From NCBI GenBank assembly GCA_902780865.1, contig CACZHC010000006.1:1-48892 (forward strand): a stretch of DNA of 48,892 bases, read 5' to 3'. This stretch comes from an uncultured bacterium. Lineage in GTDB: Bacteria > Verrucomicrobiota > Kiritimatiellia > RFP12 > UBA1067. A program made the position numbers and the translations under genes. Below are positions 35,033-44,300 of this stretch, piece by piece. The stretch's first letter is position 1; the number at the start of each line of letters is the position of its first letter. Under the pieces are notes generated by a model, which saw only the letters and a program-made list of their open reading frames with translations, was not told where the DNA came from and did no database searches.

Positions 35033-35090
35033 GCGGGGTTGGAAAGTCGAAAGTTGGAAAGCAGAAAGTTGAAGAGTCGCATAAAGGCCG

Positions 35091-36101
35091 TCAGCGGACG
35101 GCTATCGTGTCGCCGGTGTGCGCGAGGACTGCGTTCTGCGCATTCGGCACAGCGGGCTTCCCGTTGACCTCGACCTTCTCGCCCGGCGCAAGGCGGAGCC
35201 AGATTTCGCCCGGCTCGCAGATGTCTTTGGGCTTCTCCGACAAGACAAGCTTGTATACGCCGGGCCTATCGTTTTCGGGAACGAGTTTCGTGTTGCGTGC
35301 ACGCGCGGCGTAGGCCGCGTTGTTCCCGAACGTGTCCACGTGCAAGGTGTCGCGCCGCTCGGCGACCATCTTCAGAAGGGACTCGTAGACGTCGAGAGAC
35401 GGGATCGGATTCCATCCGTCGCCGGCATCGCCGGTTCCGACACCGTGGATCATCGCGCAGCTGACGCAGTTGGAGACCACGACCTTCTCGTCGAGCTGCT
35501 TCCGGTAGCTCTCCGCGCTGTCGCCGCGCCCCGTCGCGATGCGGATGTTCCCGCGCGTGTAGATACGCGCCTCGCTGATGATGCGCCCCGTCCAGTCGGG
35601 GAAGGCGTTCCCCGCGAAGGCGTAGGTGCGGACCTTCTGCCCCGTGTGCGACTCGAGCGCCTCGCGCGAAAGCTCGATCTCGCTCCACACCGTGGGCCAG
35701 TTCGGCTCGCGCATCGCGAAGAGCTCGGCGCGCGTCTTGCCCTTCATCATCTCCTTCGTGAGCCCGGCGGACTCGAGGTCGCGCATGTTCCGGTGGGTCT
35801 TCGTGTGCGATGCCATCTCCATGCCCTTCGCCGCCATCTCGCACACCTCGGACCACGAGCAGTACTTCTTCGCGCGCCCTTCGCCCTCCAGCTCAACGCG
35901 GTCGGTGATGATGAGGAACGTGGCGGGGAGTCCGTACTTCAGATGCATCGGCAGCGCGGTGGTGTAGTGCGAATACGCGCCGTCATCGTAGGTAAACGAG
36001 AAAGCCGCCATCTTGCCCTCGAGGATCGGCGATATCTCCACTCCGAACGCCGGCGTGGCGAGGATAAACGCAAAGAGCGTAATTTGAAGGATTCGTTTCA
36101 T
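35091..36101 (-). CDS. Secreted polysaccharide deacetylase (NodB homology, CE4-like)
   Basis: 336 residues with a signal peptide (MKRILQITLFAFILATPAFG). The NodB domain shows FSFTYDDGAYSHY with the metal/base pair Asp39-Asp40 and the metal-binding SHTKTH with His99 and His103. C-terminal motifs are less regular, ending with a small beta domain (IWLRLAPGEKVEVNG). It should remove N- or O-acetyl groups from an exopolysaccharide, peptidoglycan or chitin-like chain, outside the cytoplasm. It starts 35 bp after the stop of the LRR/LamG gene, with no clear ribosome binding site, so it is likely the second gene of that operon. It ends within 60 bp of the palindrome promoter of the next class A gene. 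Confidence 0.88.
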   Translation of the reverse strand: MKRILQITLFAFILATPAFGVEISPILEGKMAAFSFTYDDGAYSHYTTALPMHLKYGLPATFLIITDRVELEGEGRAKKYCSWSEVCEMAAKGMEMASHTKTHRNMRDLESAGLTKEMMKGKTRAELFAMREPNWPTVWSEIELSREALESHTGQKVRTYAFAGNAFPDWTGRIISEARIYTRGNIRIATGRGDSAESYRKQLDEKVVVSNCVSCAMIHGVGTGDAGDGWNPIPSLDVYESLLKMVAERRDTLHVDTFGNNAAYAARARNTKLVPENDRPGVYKLVLSEKPKDICEPGEIWLRLAPGEKVEVNGKPAVPNAQNAVLAHTGDTIAVR

Positions 36102-36136
36102 AGTTGTAAAGACTTACGAATGTCCATGTCCATTCA

Positions 36137-38446
36137 CTATCGCAGAACGACAATCAAGCCCGACCTGGGAATCTCCGCAAGCCAGCAGCCAGCATATTGT
36201 CCGATAATGCGCTTGACGGCAAGGACCTCGGCGCTCGGCGTGTCAGTGACGTCTGCAAGAGGAACGAAGTTGTCCGTATCCGAAGTCCAGTTCGAGGAGA
36301 ACTTATTCGGTGTGCGGATGACAATCTGCGACTTCTTCGTGCTGTCCATCCACGTGGAGAACGCCGTAGTCGGGCGGTTCTTCGGGAAGTCGAGTACGAG
36401 GATGCCGCTCGCCGGGGTGCCAGTGAAGATAAACTTGTTATGCAGCGCCGTGACATCGGCGGAGAAGACGATGTTCGTCAAGCACGTAACACCGTAGAAC
36501 GGATAGTTTCCGCTTGTCGTCGTTGGCGCGAACTTCGGCAGATAGGCAGATGTGAAAGCACAGGAGCCAAACGCTCCTTCATCCATCGTCAACAGCTCGG
36601 GGGCGACAAGCCGCCCGTTCTTGAACGCCTTGCCGGCAGTCCCCATGCGGAACGTGCGGCCGCCGACCGATGTGCAAACGGGCAGAACCAAATCACCGGA
36701 CAGTTTCTCGCAACTGTTGAACGCATTGTTCCCAATGGACTCCACAGACCAGAAGTCAATTTCGCCTGCGAGATTGGAGCAGTTCTGAAATGCGCTCGAC
36801 CCAATTGACACGATTCCGTTTCCGTATTCCTGTGCCGGCAGGACGAGTCCAGTAATACGCGTATTCCCATAGAAGGCATTCTCTCCGATGACTCTCACCA
36901 GATGTTCGACGTTTTGGGCCGCAAGGTCGCGATTGAGTTCGCTCATGTCGAGAACACCCGAACCGGAAACAACGCCTGTGATGGATCGGCCAACTCCGGA
37001 CATGTACCCGCACTGGAGCGTCCACTCGTCCTTCAATACCTGATTCGCGCCTGCATCGACAGCCCAGGGACGCGAGAACCAGGCCTTGATATTTCGAACG
37101 CCGTCCATCGTCACCAACACGGGATTCGATGTCGTCTCGGCGTCGCCCGTCCATTTCGTGAAGGTCGAGACAACCGGTGTGGACATCGGCTGGGCCGTCA
37201 CGGAGACCACTGTTCCCGTTGGGAAATAGCCGCCCACCGTTGTCGTGTCGACCTCGTCCGCGATGTCGACCGCCGGCGAGAAGTCGAAGGTTTCGCTTCC
37301 GCCATTCTTCGTTACATAAAGCCGGTAGTGCGTCGGCTCCCACTGCCAGGTGAGGCGGGTGGTGACGCCTTCATTCACATAGGTGTATGAGGTACCCGTG
37401 TAGACGGTTGGTGTTCCCCAGGTACTGCCGCCGTCCGTCGAAGTCTCGAGCGTGTAGCCGGTCGCCACATAGCGGATGCCATCCTTGTAGAACGGATCGG
37501 AGGCAGAACAGACGACCGAAGCGCCGATTGCAGGACTCTGCACGCCCGCGGGCGGGGACGGGAGTCCGATGTCCCCCGGATTGTTCGCAATGACAAGCTG
37601 CCCCGCTTCGGACGCTTGGCCATAGAAGCGGTAGCCGTCGATGGTGTAGTTAGCAGCGACTTCAGCGGCGGAAAGAACACGACTATAGATGCGGATGCTC
37701 TTGATCTCGCCTTCCCACCAGCCGTAGGCGCGAGCTTTGCGCATATCACCGATGTTGACGCGCTTCACGCCGCCGGAGGTGGTGCCTTGCGTCGTTTTAT
37801 TTGTGACAAAAAGGCCGTTTTCGTAGAAGATCACCGCCTTGGTCGAGGTGTCGAGCGTCACCGTGCGCGTGGCGAAAACAGCGTTTGAGTTCGCTTGGAG
37901 GTTTGCCCCCTTCACAAAGCTCGTGCCTTCATAGTTGTAGCCACCCGCCATCGCCTCCGCACCGATGCTCTTGTCGCCGGGCTGGCCCGAGGCAAGATAG
38001 AGGAGACGTCCGCCGTCCGCACCATTATCGATGCCGACGACATAGCTATAGCCATTTCTAGATTCGCCGCCGGACATTGCGCCCACGTACTCGATTGTCC
38101 ATCCAGCACCAGTACCAACCGCCGTCGAAGCCGCGCTGGAATAAGCCCAGCCATGGTTCTTGTAATTGCCAGCGGCAAGATGTCCCACCTTGATCACGCC
38201 ATCTTCCACCTTGTCGTCCGAGGTCTGCGCGGCAAGGTCGAACGCGCTACCTGCGGAACCAAGGTTAACAAGCTTGAATGCATCAGTACCGTTGTCAAGA
38301 CCGTCGTACTGGATGACGAGGCCAGTCTGGTTGTAGCTCGTATGATCGTACGCAAATGCCGTTGGCACAGCATAGGCACAAAAGATTGCGGCAACCAGCG
38401 CGGGAAATGCTCTAAACACAACCCGCGGAATCGAGACATTTGTCAT
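36137..38446 (-). CDS. Secreted LamG-like plus BspA-type leucine-rich repeat surface protein
   Basis: 769 residues from ATG 38446, preceded by GTGGGGG; an in-frame extension to 38479 would cross the -10 box. After the signal peptide (PALVAAIFCAYAVPTAFA) come a LamG-like jelly roll (about 30-270, with SIRIYSRVLSAAEVAANY as the typical end), an InlB/listerial-type beta repeat (HYRLYVTKNGG, VVSTFTKWTGDAETTSNPV) and BspA-like LRR_5 repeats (about 490-740: VRVIGENAFYGNTRITGLVL, IVSIGSSAFQNCSNL, VESIGNNAFNSCEKL). Such proteins bind host or substrate surfaces. Its promoter is near-consensus (TTGACC, 17 bp, TAAAAT) and lacks the palindrome, so it is probably not in the same regulon as the class A genes. 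The deacetylase follows in the same operon. Confidence 0.85.
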   Translation of the reverse strand: MTNVSIPRVVFRAFPALVAAIFCAYAVPTAFAYDHTSYNQTGLVIQYDGLDNGTDAFKLVNLGSAGSAFDLAAQTSDDKVEDGVIKVGHLAAGNYKNHGWAYSSAASTAVGTGAGWTIEYVGAMSGGESRNGYSYVVGIDNGADGGRLLYLASGQPGDKSIGAEAMAGGYNYEGTSFVKGANLQANSNAVFATRTVTLDTSTKAVIFYENGLFVTNKTTQGTTSGGVKRVNIGDMRKARAYGWWEGEIKSIRIYSRVLSAAEVAANYTIDGYRFYGQASEAGQLVIANNPGDIGLPSPPAGVQSPAIGASVVCSASDPFYKDGIRYVATGYTLETSTDGGSTWGTPTVYTGTSYTYVNEGVTTRLTWQWEPTHYRLYVTKNGGSETFDFSPAVDIADEVDTTTVGGYFPTGTVVSVTAQPMSTPVVSTFTKWTGDAETTSNPVLVTMDGVRNIKAWFSRPWAVDAGANQVLKDEWTLQCGYMSGVGRSITGVVSGSGVLDMSELNRDLAAQNVEHLVRVIGENAFYGNTRITGLVLPAQEYGNGIVSIGSSAFQNCSNLAGEIDFWSVESIGNNAFNSCEKLSGDLVLPVCTSVGGRTFRMGTAGKAFKNGRLVAPELLTMDEGAFGSCAFTSAYLPKFAPTTTSGNYPFYGVTCLTNIVFSADVTALHNKFIFTGTPASGILVLDFPKNRPTTAFSTWMDSTKKSQIVIRTPNKFSSNWTSDTDNFVPLADVTDTPSAEVLAVKRIIGQYAGCWLAEIPRSGLIVVLR

Positions 38447-38469
38447 AATTACCCCCACTTTACATTGCA

Positions 38470-38498
38470 ATTTTACCAAATCTGCAGATGATGGTCAA
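38470..38498 (-). promoter_or_regulatory. Sigma70-type promoter of the LRR/LamG-deacetylase operon
   Basis: Minus strand: TTGACC (38493-38498), 17 bp, extended -10 GATTTGGTAAAAT with hexamer at 38470-38475. The predicted start is near 38463, giving a 17-base leader with the ribosome binding site GTGGGGG. It has the best -35 box in the window and no TATAC palindrome. Confidence 0.7.
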
Positions 38499-38521
38499 TT
38501 ACCTATAAATTGGAAGATACC

Positions 38522-41302
38522 TTACTTCGCCGCAAGTTCGTACATCATCGTCGGGGCGTTTGCACCTTCGCCGGCGGCAATCTTGGCGGTGAAGCGGTAG
38601 ACGCCACCCTCGTAGACCGCGGGAATCTGCCTCAGGCGCGTTCCGTCAGGCGCAAGCGCCCAGACCTTGAGGCCGCGATTCGCGTTCTTGAGCGCGATTT
38701 TCGCCTCACCCACCGCGGCGAGATAGGGGAGCTCGCCCCAATTCGTCATATCAGTACGCACGGTGCTCTTGAACACGGCGCCAGTGTTGAGAATGTCCGT
38801 GAGATGGAAGACGAGCACGCGCTTAGACGACGAAAGCGACACGCAGTCCATCGACGAGGCGGAGACGGAACAGAACGTCGTTACACCCGAGACGGAAAGC
38901 GGACCAGCGGAGAGGTCGGACTTCGTGATCGAGCAGACGCCCGCCGTCCGAGGCGTCGAAACCCGCAGAGTCCCCTTGTTGTAGTCAATCGCCGACTCGC
39001 GCGTTTCGGAGACGCCAGCCTTGTTGAATGCGGGTATCTCTTTCTTGTTCGCGGCGTTATATACCTTGTCTACAGCGATTGCCGGCGACTTCCCGCCTTC
39101 CGCGACGAACGAGCCGATGCGCACGGTATGCGCGAGCTCCGTGAAAGGAAGCGGGAAAAGTCCGCGCGACCACATGTCACCAAGACCGCCGCCGAAAGCC
39201 TCTGCCGCACTAACACCGTATGCAACAGCCCCCTTCGCAGGCGAAGCGTCGCGCCGGCCAAAGAGCAACACTGCCTGGCGCTCGGTGAGCTGCGAGAGCG
39301 GATCGGTCACGATGTCGAAACCCTTTGACGGGCTCGGCTTGAACATGTTGGCCTTGTCGTGGCTCCAGGCGAAGCGGTAGATGCCGTCCCAGTCCTGGAG
39401 CGAGGCGTAAGCGCCCATCATGAGACCCCCCTCGGCGCGCCACTGGTTCGGGTTGCAGAAGTTCCATTCCGACACGGTGAAGGGCTTGCCAAACACACGC
39501 GTGCACGCCATCATGATCGGCAACGAATAGGCGGCGCTGCCATTTTTGAGATTGGCCTGGTTGTTGAAATGCATCACCACTTTGCCAGAGGCACCATGGT
39601 AGATGTCGGCGTATTGGTGGTTGTCCACAACCTCAAGCGCCTCGCGCTCGTAGGTCTGGGCCATGTTCTCCCACCAGTTGCCGCCAGAAATGAGCGTCTT
39701 CACGCCTGCTTCCTTGAGGCGCTTCGTCATGCGGCGGTTGGCGTTCGCCTTCACCTCGTAGACGAACTCGGCGAACTCCTTCTTCTTGTCGATGTCCTTC
39801 TTTTCGTACTGCGGATAGCCCTTCCCCTTCGCCCACTCGTTGTACTTCTTCACGTAGACATCGGCTGCGCCAGACCAGACGGACGCAATCGAGTCCTCGT
39901 TGAGAAGCGTGACGAAAAGGACGGCTGGATCGTCCTTCCATTTTATCCCCGTGTATGGGTTCACGTGGTCGAAGAGTTCCATCGAGCGCTTGAACCACAG
40001 GTCTTCGGCAGGCTTGTGGATTGGGACGATCGCCTTGATGGTGCCGCAGTGGAGCGGCTTGTCGAAACCCTCGCAGCTACCATAGCTGCCCATCGCGTAA
40101 AGGTCGAAGGTGATGTAGATGCCGGCCTTCTTGCATGCCGCGGCAAGGTAGTCGAGCTGGTCAAGACGCTGCGGGGAGATTGTCGGCCATGTACGACGGT
40201 TCCAGATGTCGTTCCACTCCTCCTTGGTGATCGTGACGTCGAGGTGGTGAAGTCGTATCGTATTCCAGCCGCGCGCCACAAAATCGCGCACGGCGCGATC
40301 GGCCTCTTCCTTCGAGAGGAAGTTCGCGCTGAAGCAGAGGTTTCCGCCGATGAAGCGGCGCGGCGTCTTCTTTGCGTCCTTCTCGAACACGAAGTGCCCC
40401 TCGCGCGAGACGCGCGCAAACCCGAGAGAGCCGGCGACTTCGTCGCGCGGCGTGACCTTGGAGAAGTCGAGGATCGTGCCCGGCTTCACATCGTTTGTCC
40501 AGGGGAACACGACCCACTTGTCTCCCGCGGCGGCCGTCATGGGCGGAGGCGGAAGCCCGAGCCTCACGCTGCCGTTGCCCTTTCCGAGCGAATCGGCGAA
40601 AACGCCCTGCACCTCGAACTCGACGGACGAGCGCGCGGCGTTCTTCGCGTCCGGAAACTCGATGCGCAGCTCGAACATCTCCCGCTTGTCCTTCCGCGCG
40701 TCTGCGAGGACGGCGTTTCCGGAGACGACGGACACCCTCAGCTTCTTCTTTCCGCCCTTAGAGGCGATCTCTATGCGGCTTTTGTCGCCGAGGCCAAGGA
40801 ACTCCTTCCCGTAGGCCGCCGGAAGCTTCGCGCCGCCGGCCGTTCCCTCCGCGAAGTCGTTCACGGGCAGCGGGAAGCCCAGGTACGCGCGCTCGAGCTT
40901 CAGCGGCGCGCCGTCCGTTGAGGAGAGCGTCCAGCGGACGTGCACCTTCGGCGCGTCGCCCTTCGTGACGTCGAAGAACTCCTCGCGGATCGCGATGCCG
41001 CGTCCGCCCGGCCACATCTTGGCCGTGTGGAGAAGGCCCTTCCCGAACTTCGGGTCGTCGACGGTGGACTTCTTGTGCTCCTTCGCGGCGTAGTCCTGCG
41101 CGGCGAACTGCCAGCCGGGGCCGAACACTACGAAGTTGACGAATCCCCATTCAACCTTAGGGTCGTTGCGGACTATCCCCTCGACCTGGAGAAGTCCGCG
41201 CCCCTCAACTCCGATCGTCGCGTACGTGTCTGCGAAAACCGCCGTAGCAGCTGACAGCGTGGCGGTCGCAACCGCCGCAACAATCATGCATCTCATCTTC
41301 AT
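38522..41302 (-). CDS. Secreted clan GH-A-like glycoside hydrolase with N-terminal beta-sandwich
   Basis: 926 residues from the ATG at 41302 (AGGGAG upstream, signal peptide MKMRCMIVAAVATATLSA); an extension to 41371 would be non-secretory and is rejected. Residues about 25-310 are beta-rich. The barrel spans about 315-680: RGWNTIRLHHLD, GIYITFDLYAMG, likely acid/base Glu469 in VTLLNEDS and nucleophile Glu612 in FTVSEWNF. The C-terminal 250 residues are a beta domain. Sequence resembles GH5-related or unclassified GH-A enzymes of Verrucomicrobiota; I cannot name the CAZy family. The class A gene at 41372-45424 ends 69 bp upstream, in a spacer homologous to that before the GH16 gene. Confidence 0.8.
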   Translation of the reverse strand: MKMRCMIVAAVATATLSAATAVFADTYATIGVEGRGLLQVEGIVRNDPKVEWGFVNFVVFGPGWQFAAQDYAAKEHKKSTVDDPKFGKGLLHTAKMWPGGRGIAIREEFFDVTKGDAPKVHVRWTLSSTDGAPLKLERAYLGFPLPVNDFAEGTAGGAKLPAAYGKEFLGLGDKSRIEIASKGGKKKLRVSVVSGNAVLADARKDKREMFELRIEFPDAKNAARSSVEFEVQGVFADSLGKGNGSVRLGLPPPPMTAAAGDKWVVFPWTNDVKPGTILDFSKVTPRDEVAGSLGFARVSREGHFVFEKDAKKTPRRFIGGNLCFSANFLSKEEADRAVRDFVARGWNTIRLHHLDVTITKEEWNDIWNRRTWPTISPQRLDQLDYLAAACKKAGIYITFDLYAMGSYGSCEGFDKPLHCGTIKAIVPIHKPAEDLWFKRSMELFDHVNPYTGIKWKDDPAVLFVTLLNEDSIASVWSGAADVYVKKYNEWAKGKGYPQYEKKDIDKKKEFAEFVYEVKANANRRMTKRLKEAGVKTLISGGNWWENMAQTYEREALEVVDNHQYADIYHGASGKVVMHFNNQANLKNGSAAYSLPIMMACTRVFGKPFTVSEWNFCNPNQWRAEGGLMMGAYASLQDWDGIYRFAWSHDKANMFKPSPSKGFDIVTDPLSQLTERQAVLLFGRRDASPAKGAVAYGVSAAEAFGGGLGDMWSRGLFPLPFTELAHTVRIGSFVAEGGKSPAIAVDKVYNAANKKEIPAFNKAGVSETRESAIDYNKGTLRVSTPRTAGVCSITKSDLSAGPLSVSGVTTFCSVSASSMDCVSLSSSKRVLVFHLTDILNTGAVFKSTVRTDMTNWGELPYLAAVGEAKIALKNANRGLKVWALAPDGTRLRQIPAVYEGGVYRFTAKIAAGEGANAPTMMYELAAK

Positions 41303-41371
41303 TTCTCCCTCCGTTATCAAAGCCGATTTATTCACTCTGCGGCGCCGAGAGTTCAACCACCCTGCACGCAA
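41303..41371 (-). repeat. Intergenic block shared with 24807-24878
   Basis: Same order of blocks as at 24807-24878: TTGCGTGCA after the stop, an element remnant (41338-41364), GTGAATAAAT, GGCTTTGATAAC, GGAGGGAG and the ATG of a glycosidase gene. Supports a copied class A plus glycosidase unit. Confidence 0.7.
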
Positions 41372-44300
41372 TTACCTAACAACCAACTGAAAACCGCCAC
41401 CCGTCACGACAAGCGCACCGCCAGTGGCAGAATCGACGACAAATCCCGCGACCGCCGCATTATCCGCGGCGTATGTGCCGGGCGCAAGCTTCACGTTGCC
41501 GAGCATCGCAGACCTGACCGTGAGTGTCTTGCCGTTGAGGTCGAGCAGGGAGTCGTTCTCGATCGACAACCCAGCAATCTTGAAAGTGTCGGTGAGCTGC
41601 ACCTTAGCCGCACCGGCAATGGCGAGATTGGTTTTCTTCAACGCCTCGAGCGCATCACAGCCATCACCGTTTCCGGGGTAAAGCGTCCGGCAAGTGTTGT
41701 TCGTCGCGCCGCGCTGGAGCGCGTAGTCGCCGCGAATCAATACCGTGCCTGCAGCTTCTCCGTCCGACTTTTCCTGAAGGTAGACTGTGCCAGCGGACGA
41801 CGCCTTTTCGTTTTTCCCGGCGGAGAACGAAACGCCGTAGGCCGTGATGTTCGTCTTCCAATAGTCGGAGAATGTCGAGCCGTTGCCCGTAAGCCGCACC
41901 GCCACGCGCCCGCCGCCCGCGCCGCCGGCGTAGTTCGAGCGGCCGCATCCTCCTTCGGCCGACATCTTTCCTCCACCCGCAAGCGCGCCCGCCGTGATAT
42001 TCAGCGTGCCGCCCGCGCCGGCGGACGTACCGTCGTAAGTGCTGTCGCTTCCGCGTGCCCCGCCGCCATCGGCGGTCATCGGACCGTCGAGCGTCAGCGT
42101 CCCGCCGACCGTGAGCGTGAACGCGCCGCCCGCCGGGAAGTTGCAGTTCGCCGAGCCGCCCGGCATCGACGGGTTCAAGACAGAGTCGAAGCCGTTCGTG
42201 CGCGCCTCCGCCGCGAGGTAGAGCGACTGGCCGCCGTGCGAAGCGGCATAGCGGGCCTTGCCGGAGGCGGTGAGGGCGCAACAGCGCGTGGCGCCCGCAG
42301 AAGCATCGGCAGGAATCGTCAGATTGCCCGCAACCGAGACCGTGAATGTCTGGTCATAGTCGTTTGCGGCCGTTCCGTACATGCTGTTCAGGCTGCCGAG
42401 CTTGGCACCCGTCTCGAGCGTCAAGTCGCCAGGGAAGGAAAATGCGGTAGGCGACGAGAACGCGACATTCGCCTTGAGCGTCTGGCTGCCGGAACCGATG
42501 TTCAATGTGCCTCCGTCGTAGACGAGACCGGCCTGGCCGGCCCCGGTATTGTCCGTCGTGACGGCGGCAAGCGAGGGGAGCGTGAGCGACGCGCCCTCGG
42601 GAATGCGGAGGAAGGTCCGACCGGAGAGGACCACGGCGTCGAGCGCGAGGTCACCCATAACGGGTGTTCCCGTCCACTTGGAGTTCTGGGTCGAAACGGT
42701 GGTCGACTGCTTCACATAGAGCGTTCCGTTCGTCTGAGTTGGGTCGTAGACATAAATCGTTCCAGCTCCGCTAACCCGCGAATTCCACGCCCAGGAAGTC
42801 CCTCTGTAGCCGGTGCCGCTGCAGGCGACGTTATCCATCGGGAAAACTATCGGCGACTGTGTGTAGAGCGCGATGCGTCCGCCCGAGCCGGTGCCGACGA
42901 TCTGGTCGTTTCCGATGCCCGTGGGCGCGGAGGCGTCGATCTTGCCGGCGCCGGCAATCTGGCTCGCCGAAATCCAGATCGAACCGCCCGTGCCGCCGGC
43001 GCGGGCGATGTTCTGGTCGGCCGTTCCAAGCGCAACGATGCTGCCGTCGAGCGTCAGAGCGCCTGTAACCGCAATCTTGATCGCTCCGCCGCCGATGGCC
43101 GAGATTCGTCCGTTCTGATCGCCCTGCGCACGAGCGCCCATGCCCGGATCGAACGGCTCCTTGATCGATCCATAGGGCGCCGTGCCGCCGCCGTATGCAT
43201 AGCCACCATAACTCTTGGAAGCAGACGAGGAGTCGTTTGGAAAGCCGAAGCCGCGCCCCGTCGCGGTGATGGACGCACCGGAGGCGACTTGCATCGCGCC
43301 GCCAACGGCGACGTTCAGGCACCAGCGTTTGTCGGTCTTATATGTGTATGACGGCTTCTCGGCGCCGTAGTTGTTGTAGTTGCCGCGACAGGACCACTTG
43401 CCGGAAGCGATGACACAGTCGCCGGAGATCGTGAACAGCGGGAAGGTCGCGCCGCTGTAGTCGGGGAACTCCGTGTCGAACGTCACGGTGCCCGTGTAGC
43501 CATTCGTCTGCGTCCACGAGGCGACGGTTGCAGATGCGGCAGAATCCCACTCGCAGTCCGCCGTTGAGAATCGCCCGTCGAAGAGGACGTTCTCGGTGGC
43601 AAGCGGCGCATGGCCCGCGGACCAGTTTGAGCCGACGGAAGCGAGCCCGTCCGCCGTCGCAATCCACGTGTTGTAGCCGACTGGCGCGACAAGATTGATG
43701 ATTTGCAGCGTCTTCGCGGATGTAGTCGGCATCTCGTAGTTGCCGGCAGCGAGCGTCACGGTAACCTCGATGTTTTCAGTCACCGATGAATCGAGAAGCG
43801 GCGTCACAAGAAGATATCCCGTCGTCTCACCCGCAGGGATTGTGACAGTGGTCGGTCCTTCCCAGGTCGTTCCCTCGGCAGCCCCTGCAGCGGAGGAGGA
43901 AATCGTGTAGTTCACGATAAGCGGAAACGGATCCCTCGAATTCCTCGAAACGGCGACCGTACCGGCAACAAGTCCATTTTCGATCGCGTCCGTCGTCGCG
44001 CCGAGCACAAGTTCGCCAGTATAGAGCGTTCCCGTGACCTTCTCGTCTGTGCCGCTGTTGTTTGCAGCAAGTACGGAGACTTGATACGTCTTGTTCGCCG
44101 TAAGCCCGGCAATGGTCCATGTTTCCGTTTCGCCCTCGGCAACGGATCGAGTTCCGTTCGTCGAGACGGTCTCGCCATCCGACAGAATGTATGAGATGTC
44201 TGCCTCGTTGGCGTCCTCGGTCGCCGAGAGCGAATACGCCGCCGCGCCGGTGCGGGCCAAGACAACGGTTCCGAGCGCGGGGGAATCGGTATTGATGTAG

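Noticed and set aside
41303..41371. 23-residue N-terminal extension of the GH-A-like enzyme
   Set aside because: It crosses the intergenic repeat and would place charged residues before the signal peptide; GGAGGGAG precedes the ATG at 41302.
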